Source of the DNA: Labedaea rhizosphaerae
GTDB taxonomy: Bacteria; Actinomycetota; Actinomycetes; Mycobacteriales; Pseudonocardiaceae
Assembly (NCBI RefSeq): GCF_004362825.1
Contig: NZ_SNXZ01000003.1
Span: 596,784 to 660,783, forward strand
Length of the DNA: 64,000 bases
Reading direction: 5' to 3'
The notes under the pieces were generated by a model. The model saw only the letters and a list, made by a program, of their open reading frames with translations, had not been told where the DNA came from and ran no database searches. Both the position numbers and the translations under genes were made by a program. Positions 39,726-48,438 of this stretch are shown in pieces (within the stretch, counting starts at the first letter, position 1; each line of letters starts with the position of its first letter).

Positions 39726-40346
39726 GTGCCGCACCACCTCGTCGCGTTCCTGTTGGTCGTCGCCGTCCTGACCGTCACGCCCGGGCCGGACATGGCCCTG
39801 GTGCTGCGCAACGGCGTCCGCGGCGGGTCGCGCCTCGCGTGGTGGACGGGCCTGGGCTGCTGCGCGGGCATCACCGTCCACGCGACGCTCGCCGTGCTGG
39901 GCCTCTCGGCGATCCTGGCCGCCTCGGCGACGGCGTACACGGTCCTGCGGATCGCGGGTGGCGTGTACCTGATCTACCTCGGCGCCATGGCGCTGCGCGG
40001 CTCGTTCCGCGACCACGGCACGCCATCGATGCCCCACGAAGCAGTCAGCCGCGGTGATGCGTTCCGGCAGGGCGTGCTGAGCAACATCCTGAACCCCAAG
40101 ATCGCCTTGCTGTTCCTGACGCTGCTCCCCCAGTTCATCGGCGAATCCGAGCCCCGGCTCACCACGTCGGCTGTGCTCGCCGCCACCTTCCTCGGCGTTG
40201 CCGTGTTGTGGTGGCGGTTGTTCTCCCTCGGCGTCGGCGCCCTGGGTTCCCTCCTGTCCCGACGGCGGGTGCGAGTGGTGTTCGAACGCGTGACCGGCGT
40301 TGTCCTTGTGGCACTGGGGATCCGCGTGGTGGCGTCGACTGGCTAA
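39726..40346 (+). CDS. LysE/RhtB-family amino acid exporter
   Basis: 206 aa from GTG 39726. FLLVVAVLTVTPGPDMALVL followed by NGVRGGSRLAWWTGLGCCAG is the family signature; FRQGVLSNILNPKIALLFL is the second one. About five to six membrane helices. Exports amino acids or similar metabolites. It is divergent from the crotonase gene and its stop overlaps that of the convergent regulator gene by 4 bp. Confidence 0.9.
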   Translation: MPHHLVAFLLVVAVLTVTPGPDMALVLRNGVRGGSRLAWWTGLGCCAGITVHATLAVLGLSAILAASATAYTVLRIAGGVYLIYLGAMALRGSFRDHGTPSMPHEAVSRGDAFRQGVLSNILNPKIALLFLTLLPQFIGESEPRLTTSAVLAATFLGVAVLWWRLFSLGVGALGSLLSRRRVRVVFERVTGVVLVALGIRVVASTG

Positions 40347-41290
40347 GCGCCGACGCGGAAGGTTCGGCGATAGGCGCCGGGCCCGGTGCCGAGTTCGGTG
40401 CGCATGCGGCGGCGCAGGTTCGCGGCCGTGCCCAGGCCGCTGCGGGCGGCCACGCGGTCGACCGACAGGTCCGAGGTTTCCAGCAGGCGCTGGGCATGGC
40501 GCAGCCGCTGCATCAGCAGCCAGCGACCTGGCGTCGCGCCCAGGGCTTCGACGAAGGCGCGGTGGAAGCCGCGTTCGGACAGGCCTGCGTGGGCGGCGAG
40601 GTCGGGCACGCCGATCGGGTCGGCCAGGCGGGCCATCGCCCAGTCCACTGTGGACGCGATGTCGCCGCGACGCGGACGCGTGGGCACCGGTGTTTCCGCG
40701 TACTGGGCCTGGCCGCCTTCGCGCACGGGCGGCATCACCAGCCGGCGCGCCAACTGCGCCGCGACCTGTGCGCCGTCACGCGAGCGGACCAGGTGCAGGC
40801 AGAGGTCGAGCCCGCCGACGACACCGGCCGAGGTGTGCACGCCGCCGTCGTCGGTGAACAGGACGTCGCGGACCACGACCGCGCCGGGAGCGGTCTGCGC
40901 GAGGTCGTCGAGCAGGCGCCAATGCGTTGTGGCGCAACGGCCGTCCAGCAGGCCCGCGGCAGCGAGGGTGAACGAGCCGGAGCACAACGACGCCACGACG
41001 GCGCCGCGGTCGTGGGCCGACCGCAGGGCGGCCACGGCCTCGGCGGAAACCTCCGCCAACGGGTCCGCGCGGCCGAGGACCACCACCAGGTCGCATTCGG
41101 ACAGGCCGGTCAGGTCGTGCGACGGCTCGGCCAGGCCGGCCGGGTGCAACGCGACCGGGCCGGCGCCGCAGATCCGCAGCCGGTGTCGCGGCACGCAGGA
41201 ATCCGTGCGGTCGATGCCCCACACCTCGTTGACCACCGCGAAGTCGAACAGGCGGCTGCCGGGCAGCAGCACGACGCCGATGGTGTCCAT
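40343..41290 (-). CDS. GlxA/AraC-family transcription regulator with DJ-1-like domain
   Basis: 315 aa from ATG 41290 (MDTIGVVLLPGSRLFDF). The N-terminal DJ-1/PfpI domain has VVASLCSGSFTLAAAGLLDG with the nucleophile-elbow Cys. The C-terminal double HTH is IGVPDLAAHAGLSERGFHRA and then LSVDRVAARSGLGTAANLRR. It reads divergently from the isochorismatase gene 71 bp away, which is the likely target. Confidence 0.9.
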   Translation of the reverse strand: MDTIGVVLLPGSRLFDFAVVNEVWGIDRTDSCVPRHRLRICGAGPVALHPAGLAEPSHDLTGLSECDLVVVLGRADPLAEVSAEAVAALRSAHDRGAVVASLCSGSFTLAAAGLLDGRCATTHWRLLDDLAQTAPGAVVVRDVLFTDDGGVHTSAGVVGGLDLCLHLVRSRDGAQVAAQLARRLVMPPVREGGQAQYAETPVPTRPRRGDIASTVDWAMARLADPIGVPDLAAHAGLSERGFHRAFVEALGATPGRWLLMQRLRHAQRLLETSDLSVDRVAARSGLGTAANLRRRMRTELGTGPGAYRRTFRVGA

Positions 41291-41361
41291 GGCAGGAAAG
41301 TACCGCATCGCGCCTATCCGGCATCTCCCCACGCGTGGCGCGGGCGAGCACCGTGGACGGC

Positions 41362-41895
41362 ATGACCACCGCATTGATCGTGATCGACGTCCAGCAAGGC
41401 TTCTACGACCCGGCCCAACCGCCCCGCAACAACCCTGACTTCGAGGCGAACCTGACCACGTTGCTGGATGCCTGGGCAGGCCCGATCGTCCTCGTCCGGC
41501 ACGACTCGGCGAAGCCGGAATCACCGCTGCGCCCCGGCCAGCCGGGCAACGACTTCCTGCCTGTGCTCGACGGCGTGCGCTCGGAACTGATGTTCACCAA
41601 GCAGGTCAACTCGGCCTTCCACGGCTCGGTGGACCTGCACCGCTGGCTGCGTGAGCGCGGCATCCACGACCTCGTGCTCGCCGGCATCCAGACCAACTGG
41701 TGCGTCGAGACGACGGCACGGGTCGGCGGCAACCTGGGCTACGACGTCACGGTCGCCATCGACGCCACGTTCACCTTCGACGCCCAGGGCCCGGACGGCG
41801 AGACGCTGACCGCCGACCAGCTCGCCGCCGCCACCGCGGTCAACCTGCACGCGGGCGGCTTCGCCCGCATCGCCCGGACCAAGGAACTCGTCTAG
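41362..41895 (+). CDS. Isochorismatase-family cysteine hydrolase
   Basis: 177 aa from ATG 41362. TALIVIDVQQGFYDP contains the catalytic Asp, FTKQVNSAFHGSVDLHRWLR has the Lys of the triad, and LVLAGIQTNWCVETTARVGG has the catalytic Cys. It may act on nicotinamide, isochorismate or another amide; no substrate can be chosen. Regulated probably by the divergent AraC-type gene. Confidence 0.9.
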   Translation: MTTALIVIDVQQGFYDPAQPPRNNPDFEANLTTLLDAWAGPIVLVRHDSAKPESPLRPGQPGNDFLPVLDGVRSELMFTKQVNSAFHGSVDLHRWLRERGIHDLVLAGIQTNWCVETTARVGGNLGYDVTVAIDATFTFDAQGPDGETLTADQLAAATAVNLHAGGFARIARTKELV

Positions 41896-41937
41896 GCACT
41901 GTCCTGTGGATCTCGGCGCGAAGACCGCGGCCGGGCG

Positions 41938-42096
41938 GCAGGCGACCTGCGCGGCGACGTCACCGCCGAAGACATCGCCGCGGCCCTCATCGGCATCTTC
42001 ACCGTGGCCCCCCGGCCCGAGCACGACGCCAAGGCCGGTCGCCTGCTGGACCTCCTGATGGACGGGCTGCGGCCGCCCGCGGTCAGGCGCGGTTGA
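41938..42096 (+). pseudogene. C-terminal remnant of a TetR-family regulator
   Basis: A 52-codon stretch reads AGDLRGDVTAEDIAAALIGI followed by FTVAPRPEHDAKAGRLLDLL and MDGLRPPAVRRG before a TGA. The sequence, with EDIAAAL, APxPEH and RLLDLLxDGLRP, is the typical end of TetR-type regulators. No N-terminal HTH is present upstream, where the isochorismatase gene ends at 41895. The remnant overlaps the 3' end of the ATPase gene. It is probably what a deletion left. Confidence 0.5.
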
Positions 42097-42871
42097 GGAC
42101 CGCGCTGAGGAACTCCTTGGTGCGGTCGTGTTCCGGGCTGGTGAACAGCTTCTCCGGCACCGCGTCCTCGATGACCCGGCCGCTGTCGAACATCATCACG
42201 CGGTCGGAGACGTCGCGGGCGAACTGCATCTCGTGCGTCACGCACAGCATGGTGATGTCCGTTGTGGACGCGATCTCCTTGAGCACGCTCAACACCCCGG
42301 CCACCAGCTCCGGGTCGAGCGCCGAGGTGACCTCGTCCAGCAGCAGGACGTCCGGGCGCATGGCCAGCGCGCGAGCGATGGCCACGCGCTGCTGCTGACC
42401 ACCCGACAACTGCGTCGGGTGCGCGGATGCCTTGTCCGACAAGCCGACCATGTCCAGCAGGTCGACCGCGCGCGCCTCGGCCTCGCCCTTGGACAGGCCC
42501 AGCACGCGGGTCGGTGCTTCGGTGATGTTGCGCAGCACCGACATGTTCGGGAACAGGTTGAACTGCTGGAACACCATGCCGATGCGTCGGCGCACCCTGC
42601 TCAGGTGCTTTTCGTCCGCGGGCACCAGTTTGCCGCCGCGTTCCATGTGGCTCAGGTACTCGCCATCGATGGAGATGGTGCCGCCGTCGACCTTTTCCAG
42701 GGTCATCAGCAGGCGCAGGATCGTGGTCTTGCCGGACCCGCTCGGCCCGATCAGCGTCACGAACTCGCCCGGGTCGACGGTGAAGCTCAGCTCGTCCAGC
42801 ACCACGTGCGCACCGAAGCGCTTGGTGACGGCATCGAACGTGATCGTGGGATCAGTGCTGTCGGTTGACAC
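42083..42871 (-). CDS. ehuA: Polar amino acid/ectoine ABC transporter ATPase (EhuA-like)
   Basis: 262 aa. Walker A GPSGSGKTTIL, Q-loop GMVFQQFNLFPNMSVL, signature QLSGGQQQRVAIARAL, Walker B VLLLDEVTSALDPEL, and the H-loop CVTHEMQFA are all intact. It belongs to the polar amino acid group and is the last gene of an operon ordered like ehuBCDA. It powers import of ectoine or related solutes. The start overlaps the permease stop by 20 nt. Confidence 0.88.
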   Translation of the reverse strand: MSTDSTDPTITFDAVTKRFGAHVVLDELSFTVDPGEFVTLIGPSGSGKTTILRLLMTLEKVDGGTISIDGEYLSHMERGGKLVPADEKHLSRVRRRIGMVFQQFNLFPNMSVLRNITEAPTRVLGLSKGEAEARAVDLLDMVGLSDKASAHPTQLSGGQQQRVAIARALAMRPDVLLLDEVTSALDPELVAGVLSVLKEIASTTDITMLCVTHEMQFARDVSDRVMMFDSGRVIEDAVPEKLFTSPEHDRTKEFLSAVLNRA

Positions 42872-43511
42872 GACGCTCCAACCTCCGCACCAGGATCGAC
42901 GCGGGATAACTCAACAACAAGAACAACAAGCCGGCGATGGTGAACGGCTCGACGTAACGGTAGCTCTGGGCACCCACCCCGCGCGCCTCACCGACGAGGT
43001 CGACCACGCCGATGGCGATCAGCAGCGGCGTCTCCTTGAACATCGAGATCGTGTAGTTGCCCAGCGCGGGCAGCACTCGTGGCACCGCCTGCGGCAGGAT
43101 CACGCCGAGCCACACGCGGCTGCGCGGCAGGCTGAGCGCGGTCGCCGCCTCCCACTGCCCCACCGGGATCGCGTCGATCCCGGCCCGGTAGACCTCGGCG
43201 GTGTAGCACGCGTAGTGCACGCCCAGCGCGATCGAACCGGTGAGAAAGGACGTCCACAACAGACCGAGCTCGGGTTGCAGGACGTAGTAAAGGAAGAAGA
43301 CCTGCACCAGCAGCGGCGTGCTGCGCACGAACTCCACGAAGAGCCACACGACCTGGCTCAGCACGGGGATCCGCGAGCGGCGGATGAACGCGAACACCAA
43401 GCCGAGCACGTAGGCGATCAGCGAGCCGACGACCGTCGCCTCGAACGTCACCAGCAGGCCTTCGAGCAGCTTGGGCAGCACTTCCCGGGCGTAGTCCCAA
43501 TCCCAGGTCAT
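42852..43511 (-). CDS. ehuD: Ectoine-type ABC transporter permease (EhuD-like)
   Basis: 219 aa. It has about five membrane helices and the permease-ATPase contact loop EAATALSLPRSRVWLGVILP (EAA-like). The N-terminus WDWDYAREVLPKLLEGL is characteristic of EhuD in the family as I know it. The start overlaps the previous permease gene by 4 bp (ATGA). Confidence 0.87.
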   Translation of the reverse strand: MTWDWDYAREVLPKLLEGLLVTFEATVVGSLIAYVLGLVFAFIRRSRIPVLSQVVWLFVEFVRSTPLLVQVFFLYYVLQPELGLLWTSFLTGSIALGVHYACYTAEVYRAGIDAIPVGQWEAATALSLPRSRVWLGVILPQAVPRVLPALGNYTISMFKETPLLIAIGVVDLVGEARGVGAQSYRYVEPFTIAGLLFLLLSYPASILVRRLERRVNRQH

Positions 43512-44221
43512 CCCACACCTCCCGCGCTCACCTTGGCCAGCGCGCTGGTCCGCGACGGCGGGCGCCGGCCGAGCCGGCGCGCGGCCGCCCGTTCGAGCCA
43601 GCGCATGACGCCCGTGATCACGATCGCGAGCAGCAGGTACAGCACCAGGATGATCCCGTACATCGTCGCGAGGGATTCACCGAAGTTGGGCCGCAACACC
43701 TCCACCTGCCGGGTCATCTCCGGCACGTTGATGAAGAACAGCAACGCGGTGCTCTTCAGCAACTGGATGAACAGGTTGTTGAACGGCGGCAACATCTCCA
43801 CGAACGCCTGCGGCAGCACCACGCGCCGCAACCGTTGCGCGGGCGTGAAGTTCAGCGCGACCGCACCCTCGACCTGGGCCTTGGGCACGGACTGCACGGC
43901 GCCGCGGACGATCTCGGCGCCGTACGCGCCGTGGTTCAACCCGAGCACGGCGATGCCCGCCGCGAGCGGCACCACCTGGAAGCCCACGAGGATCGGGACC
44001 ACCAGGTAGATCCAGAACAGCTGCACCACCTCGGAGGTGCCGCGGAAGGCCTCCACGTACACCCGCGCGACGAACCGCACGACGCGCAGGCGCGACAGCA
44101 TGGCCAGACCCGCGACCAGCGCCAGCACGATCGTCAGCGCGATGCCGCCGAGGGTGGCGTAGACGGTCTGCGGGAGCCCCTCGAGGATGCGGGGGAAGAA
44201 GAACCCGAAGTTGTCGAACAT
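43508..44221 (-). CDS. ehuC: Ectoine-type ABC transporter permease (EhuC-like)
   Basis: 237 aa. It begins MFDNFGFFFPRILEGLPQTV. The EAA-like loop is VEGAVALNFTPAQRLRRVVL, followed by PQAFVEMLPPFNN. The N-terminal phrase and the order in the operon fit EhuC. It forms the membrane channel with the EhuD-like protein. The gene starts 9 bp after the binding-protein stop. Confidence 0.87.
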   Translation of the reverse strand: MFDNFGFFFPRILEGLPQTVYATLGGIALTIVLALVAGLAMLSRLRVVRFVARVYVEAFRGTSEVVQLFWIYLVVPILVGFQVVPLAAGIAVLGLNHGAYGAEIVRGAVQSVPKAQVEGAVALNFTPAQRLRRVVLPQAFVEMLPPFNNLFIQLLKSTALLFFINVPEMTRQVEVLRPNFGESLATMYGIILVLYLLLAIVITGVMRWLERAAARRLGRRPPSRTSALAKVSAGGVG

Positions 44222-44230
44222 CGGCGGGAC

Positions 44231-45130
44231 TCAGCCGGACTGGCAGAGCTTCTCGGTGGTGACCTCGGCGGTCGGCACGTTCGCCTGGCTGAAGCCGAAC
44301 GGCGAGGCGATCTTCACCCACTCGCCGTTGCCCTGCAGCTTCTTCAGCTCGGTGTTGAACGCCTTCAGCAGGTCGGTGTCGTCCTTGCGGAAGACGAAAC
44401 CGCCGGCCGACAACACCTTCTTGCCCTTGATCACCGGGTCGAACCCCTCGGTGACCTCGAGACCGGCGTCGGGGTTCTTCTTCACCACGTCGTGCAGGGA
44501 GATGTCGGTGAGCGCGCCGCAGTCCACGCGGCCGTCCTTCACCTGGCGCAGCAGGTCGTCCTGGGTCTCGACCTTGGTGATCATGCCGTCGGGCACGCCG
44601 GAATCCGTCGCGTAGCCCAGTTCCACCGCTCCATTGAGGACCGCGATCTTGGCCTTCTTGGCGATGACGTCGTCGAAGGTCTTGATGCCCTTGGGGTTCC
44701 CCTTCTTGACCAGGAACGACGTCTTGGCCGAGTAGTCGGCGACGGAGAAGGCGGCCTGGCCGCACCGGTCGGGCTTGATGTTCATGCCCGCGGCGACCAT
44801 GTCGTACTGGTGGGCGTTGAGGCTCGGGATCAGCGAGTCGAAACTCACCTGCTGCGCCTCGATGTTCGCCACGCCCAGGTTCTTGAAGACCGCGCGCGCC
44901 ACCTCGGGCGCCTCGCCGGTCACCTTGCCCGACGCGTCGGTGAACCCGTAGGGCTGCTCACCGGCGATGCCGATCTTGATCTTGCCCGCGCTCTTGAGGC
45001 TGTCGAGGGTCACCGGTCCGGTGTTGACCTTGCTGCACGCGGCGAGCGCCGCCGGCCCGACGACGGCAAGGGCACCGAACGCCGCTGATCGCCGGAAGAA
45101 GTCTCTGCGAGTCCAAATCTCGCCTGTCAT
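44231..45130 (-). CDS. ehuB: Ectoine/hydroxyectoine-type ABC transporter substrate-binding lipoprotein
   Basis: 299 aa. A twin-arginine motif (TRRDFFRRSA) and lipobox LAAC at the end of the signal peptide indicate Tat export and lipid anchoring. Ligand-domain motifs: IKIGIAGEQPYGFTDASGKV, EAPEVARAVFKNLGV, YDMVAAGMNIKPDRC. The GEQPYGF phrase and operon order point to EhuB. It binds the solute outside the membrane. Confidence 0.88.
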   Translation of the reverse strand: MTGEIWTRRDFFRRSAAFGALAVVGPAALAACSKVNTGPVTLDSLKSAGKIKIGIAGEQPYGFTDASGKVTGEAPEVARAVFKNLGVANIEAQQVSFDSLIPSLNAHQYDMVAAGMNIKPDRCGQAAFSVADYSAKTSFLVKKGNPKGIKTFDDVIAKKAKIAVLNGAVELGYATDSGVPDGMITKVETQDDLLRQVKDGRVDCGALTDISLHDVVKKNPDAGLEVTEGFDPVIKGKKVLSAGGFVFRKDDTDLLKAFNTELKKLQGNGEWVKIASPFGFSQANVPTAEVTTEKLCQSG

Positions 45131-45356
45131 CGCGTCTGCCCCTTTTCGTGCGTGTCAACCAGTCACGTGAGTCGTCAGTTGGGTGTTCAGCGAACGTAGG
45201 GGCGATAGTCCGATCGGGTCAAAGGAAGGCCGTTGGCGGACACCGGCTGTTACCAGAACGTAATACGTGACGCCTTTTCGCGGGCAGCACAAAATTCCGC
45301 CCCGACTTGTCCCAATCCGAGTGGCCGGCGAACGCCGCTCGAATCGTTTCACGCGG

Positions 45357-46277
45357 TCAGTGGCAGAACTGCCCGTTCGAATAGTCCTGCGGCACCGCGT
45401 TGTCCTGGTTGAGCCCGAACCGGCCGGCGATCTGCAGCCACTGGCCGTCCTGGCGCATGGTTTCCAGCTGCGCGGCGAACGCGTCGCGCAGGCTGGTGTC
45501 CTCGTTCTTGATGAACTGGAACCCGGCGACCATCGGCTGCACGCCCGGGATCTCGGTGCTGCCGACCACCTCCACGCCGGCCACCGGGTTATCGGATGCC
45601 AACAACCGCAAGGAGATGTCGTAGAACGGGAAGCAGTCGGCCCGGCCGTCGGCGACCGCCTTCATCGCGTCCATCGGGCTGGCGAACGACGGGAGCGAGG
45701 TGACGCCGGCCGCCTGCAACTGCTCCTTGAGCGGGGTCCCGGTCAGCACCGCACACGACCGCTTGCCCTTGATGACGTCGTCCATTGTCGTGATCTTCTT
45801 CGGGTTGCCCTTCTGCACCCCGAAGGCGATCTTGTACTGGAAGTCGGGGACCGGATCGGTTGTCTGGCACATGCTCGGTTCGAAGATCAAGGCGCCACCG
45901 AAGCAGGCGATGCTGTCGTCGCCCGCCGCCGCCATCGTGGCGAGTTTCTGTTGCACCGCTTCGTAGCCGGTCAGCTCGAACTTCACGGCGCGGATGCCCA
46001 GCGCGGTGAACGCGGCCTTGCTCACCTCCACCACCTCGCCGGTGAGCCCCGACGAGTCCTGGTAGGAGAACGGGCGCGCGTCGGTGACGGCCAGCACCGC
46101 CACCCCTTCCTGCCTCGCCTTCGCCAGCCGGTTCGGCGGCGTGGGCGGCTGGACCGGGGTCGGGTGCGGCACGGGCACCGGGCTCCCGGACACCGTGCTG
46201 GTGCACGCGGAGGCGAGCCCGAGCACTGCGAGTCCACCGGCCGCGCGGAACAACCGCCGGCGGCTGAGGTCGTTCAT
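45357..46277 (-). CDS. Second EhuB-like substrate-binding lipoprotein
   Basis: 306 aa. RRRLFRAAGGLAVLGLASAC is a Tat-type signal with lipobox. The mature part follows the EhuB outline (ARPFSYQDSSGLTGEVVEVS, MDAMKAVADGRADCFPFYD). It lies upstream of ehuBCDA in the same direction but separated by 226 bp. It may feed another ligand into the same permease. It has extra Cys residues (SIACFGG, EPSMCQ, GKRSCAV) in the ligand domain. Confidence 0.82.
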   Translation of the reverse strand: MNDLSRRRLFRAAGGLAVLGLASACTSTVSGSPVPVPHPTPVQPPTPPNRLAKARQEGVAVLAVTDARPFSYQDSSGLTGEVVEVSKAAFTALGIRAVKFELTGYEAVQQKLATMAAAGDDSIACFGGALIFEPSMCQTTDPVPDFQYKIAFGVQKGNPKKITTMDDVIKGKRSCAVLTGTPLKEQLQAAGVTSLPSFASPMDAMKAVADGRADCFPFYDISLRLLASDNPVAGVEVVGSTEIPGVQPMVAGFQFIKNEDTSLRDAFAAQLETMRQDGQWLQIAGRFGLNQDNAVPQDYSNGQFCH

Positions 46278-46296
46278 GGTCGGTCAGACTATGCCC

Positions 46297-48318
46297 TCAC
46301 GCGCCCGCGGTGTGTGCCTTTCGCACCACGTCGACGATCCCATTCATGATTTGCGTCAGGTCGTAGTCCTTCGGCGTGAACACGGCTGTCACACCGTGTG
46401 CGCGCAGGTACTCCGCGTCCTGCGGCGGCACGATCCCGCCCACCACCACGGGGATGTCCGAAGCTCCCGCCTTGGCCAGGCCCTCCACGACCGCGGGCAC
46501 CATCTCCAGGTGTGAGCCGGACAAGATCGACAGCCCGACCACGTGCACGCCTTCCTGCACGGCGGCGGCCACGATCTGGTCCGGGGTGAGCCGGATGCCT
46601 TGGTAGATCACCTCGAACCCGACGTCGCGCGCCCGCACGGCGATCTGCTCGGCGCCGTTGGAGTGCCCGTCGAGGCCGGGCTTGCCGACCAGCATGCGCA
46701 GCCGCTCGCCCAGCTCCTCGCCGGTCGCGGCCACCCGTTCCCGCACCGCGGCGAGCTCTTCGGCGGCCTCGCCGGACCCGGTCGCGCCGGCCACGCCCGT
46801 GGGCGCCCGGTACTCGCCGAACACCTCACGCAACGCGCCCGCCCACTCGCCGGTCGTCACACCCGCGTGCGCGCACGCGACCGTGGCGTCCATCAGGTTG
46901 GCGTCGGTCTTGGCGGCGTCACGCAAGCCGCGCAGGGCTTCCTCGGCCGCGGCGGCGTCGCGGTTCGCGCGCCACTTCCGGATGGCCTCGACGGCCTGCT
47001 GCTCCACGATCGGGTCGATGGTCTCGATGGCCTTCGCGCCCTCGGCCTGCAACGGGCTGGGCTCGGTGGTGTCGAACTTGTTGACCCCGACGATGATCTC
47101 GTCGCCGGACTCGACCCGGCGACGGCGAGCCGCGAGCGAACCAACCAGCTGGGTCTTCATGTAGCCGCTCTCCACAGCCGCGACCGCGCCACCCATGGCC
47201 TGCACGCGGTCGATCTCCGCCCGCGCGCCGGCCAAGATGTCGTCTACTTTGGACTGGATGACCGGCGAGCCGTCGAAGATGTCCTCGTACTCCAGCAAAT
47301 CCGTCTCGTAGGCGAGGACTTGCTGCATGCGCAACGCCCACTGCTGGTCCCACGGGCGCGGCAGGCCGAGCGCCTCGTTCCACGCCGGCAGCTGGATCGC
47401 CCGCGCCCGCGCGTCGCGGGACAGGCTCACCGCGAGCATCTCCAGCACGATGCGCTGGATGTTGTTCTCCGGCTGGGCTTCGGTGAGACCGAGCGAGTTG
47501 ACCTGCACGCCGTAGCGGAACCGGCGCTGCTTGGGGTCCTCGATGCCGTAGCGCTCGCGGGTGAGCTCGTCCCAGAGCTGGGTGAACGCCCGCATCTTGC
47601 ACATCTCTTCGATGAACCGCACGCCCGCGTTGACGAAGAACGAGATGCGGGCGACGACGTCGCCGAAGCGATCGGCGGGCACCTGGCCGGAGTCGCGCAC
47701 CGCGTCGAGCACGGCGATGGCCGTGCACATGGCGTAGGCGACCTCCTGCACCGGCGTCGCACCGGCCTCCTGCAGGTGGTAGCTGCAGATGTTGATCGGG
47801 TTCCAGCGGGGCACTTCTGCGACCGTCCACGCGACCATGTCGGTGATCAGGCGCAGGCTCGGGCCGGGCGGGAAGACGTAGGTGCCGCGGGAGAGGTACT
47901 CCTTGATGATGTCGTTCTGCGTGGTGCCCGCGAGCTTCGCGACGACCTCGTGCCAGTCCTTGTCGTCGGCTTCGGCCTGCTCCTGGGCCACGGAGACGTA
48001 GAGCGCGAGCAGCCACATGGCCGTCGCGTTGATGGTCATCGAGGTGTTGGCCTCGGCGAGCGGGATGTCCTGGAAGAGCTGCCGCATGTCGCCGATGTGG
48101 CTCACGGGCACGCCGACCTTGCCGACCTCGCCGCGGGCGAGCTCGTGGTCGGGGTCGTAGCCCGTCTGCGTCGGCAGGTCGAAGGCCACGGAGAGCCCGG
48201 TCTGGCCCTTCGCGAGGTTGCGCCGGTACAGCGCGTTGGACGCGGCGGCCGAGGAGTGGCCCGCGTACGTTCGCATGACCCAGGGACGGTCGCGCTCGTG
48301 GTCGGTCGGATACGGCAC
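46297..48318 (-). CDS. Ethylmalonyl-CoA mutase/MeaA-type cobalamin-dependent mutase
   Basis: 673 aa in one chain. The N-terminal TIM-barrel part shows RPWVMRTYAGHSSAAASNAL and GLSVAFDLPTQTGYDPDHE; the C-terminal cobalamin domain has LVGKPGLDGHSNGAEQIAVR with the DxHxxG ligand. The combination of both domains and these phrases identifies the MeaA/Ecm branch of acyl-CoA mutases (ethylmalonyl-CoA to methylsuccinyl-CoA). The cobalamin adenosyltransferase at 53.9 kb could supply its cofactor. It is divergent from the protease gene. Confidence 0.9.
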   Translation of the reverse strand: MPYPTDHERDRPWVMRTYAGHSSAAASNALYRRNLAKGQTGLSVAFDLPTQTGYDPDHELARGEVGKVGVPVSHIGDMRQLFQDIPLAEANTSMTINATAMWLLALYVSVAQEQAEADDKDWHEVVAKLAGTTQNDIIKEYLSRGTYVFPPGPSLRLITDMVAWTVAEVPRWNPINICSYHLQEAGATPVQEVAYAMCTAIAVLDAVRDSGQVPADRFGDVVARISFFVNAGVRFIEEMCKMRAFTQLWDELTRERYGIEDPKQRRFRYGVQVNSLGLTEAQPENNIQRIVLEMLAVSLSRDARARAIQLPAWNEALGLPRPWDQQWALRMQQVLAYETDLLEYEDIFDGSPVIQSKVDDILAGARAEIDRVQAMGGAVAAVESGYMKTQLVGSLAARRRRVESGDEIIVGVNKFDTTEPSPLQAEGAKAIETIDPIVEQQAVEAIRKWRANRDAAAAEEALRGLRDAAKTDANLMDATVACAHAGVTTGEWAGALREVFGEYRAPTGVAGATGSGEAAEELAAVRERVAATGEELGERLRMLVGKPGLDGHSNGAEQIAVRARDVGFEVIYQGIRLTPDQIVAAAVQEGVHVVGLSILSGSHLEMVPAVVEGLAKAGASDIPVVVGGIVPPQDAEYLRAHGVTAVFTPKDYDLTQIMNGIVDVVRKAHTAGA

Positions 48319-48438
48319 GGTGAACCTCCGTTAACCGGCTTTCTCAGCAGGGTACTGGTGAGTAACCGATTCAGCAGCGGTGCCATTGCTCACAGACCGG
48401 TGTTTGATGCTCCTACCCATTCCTCTCGGAGGCCTGTC

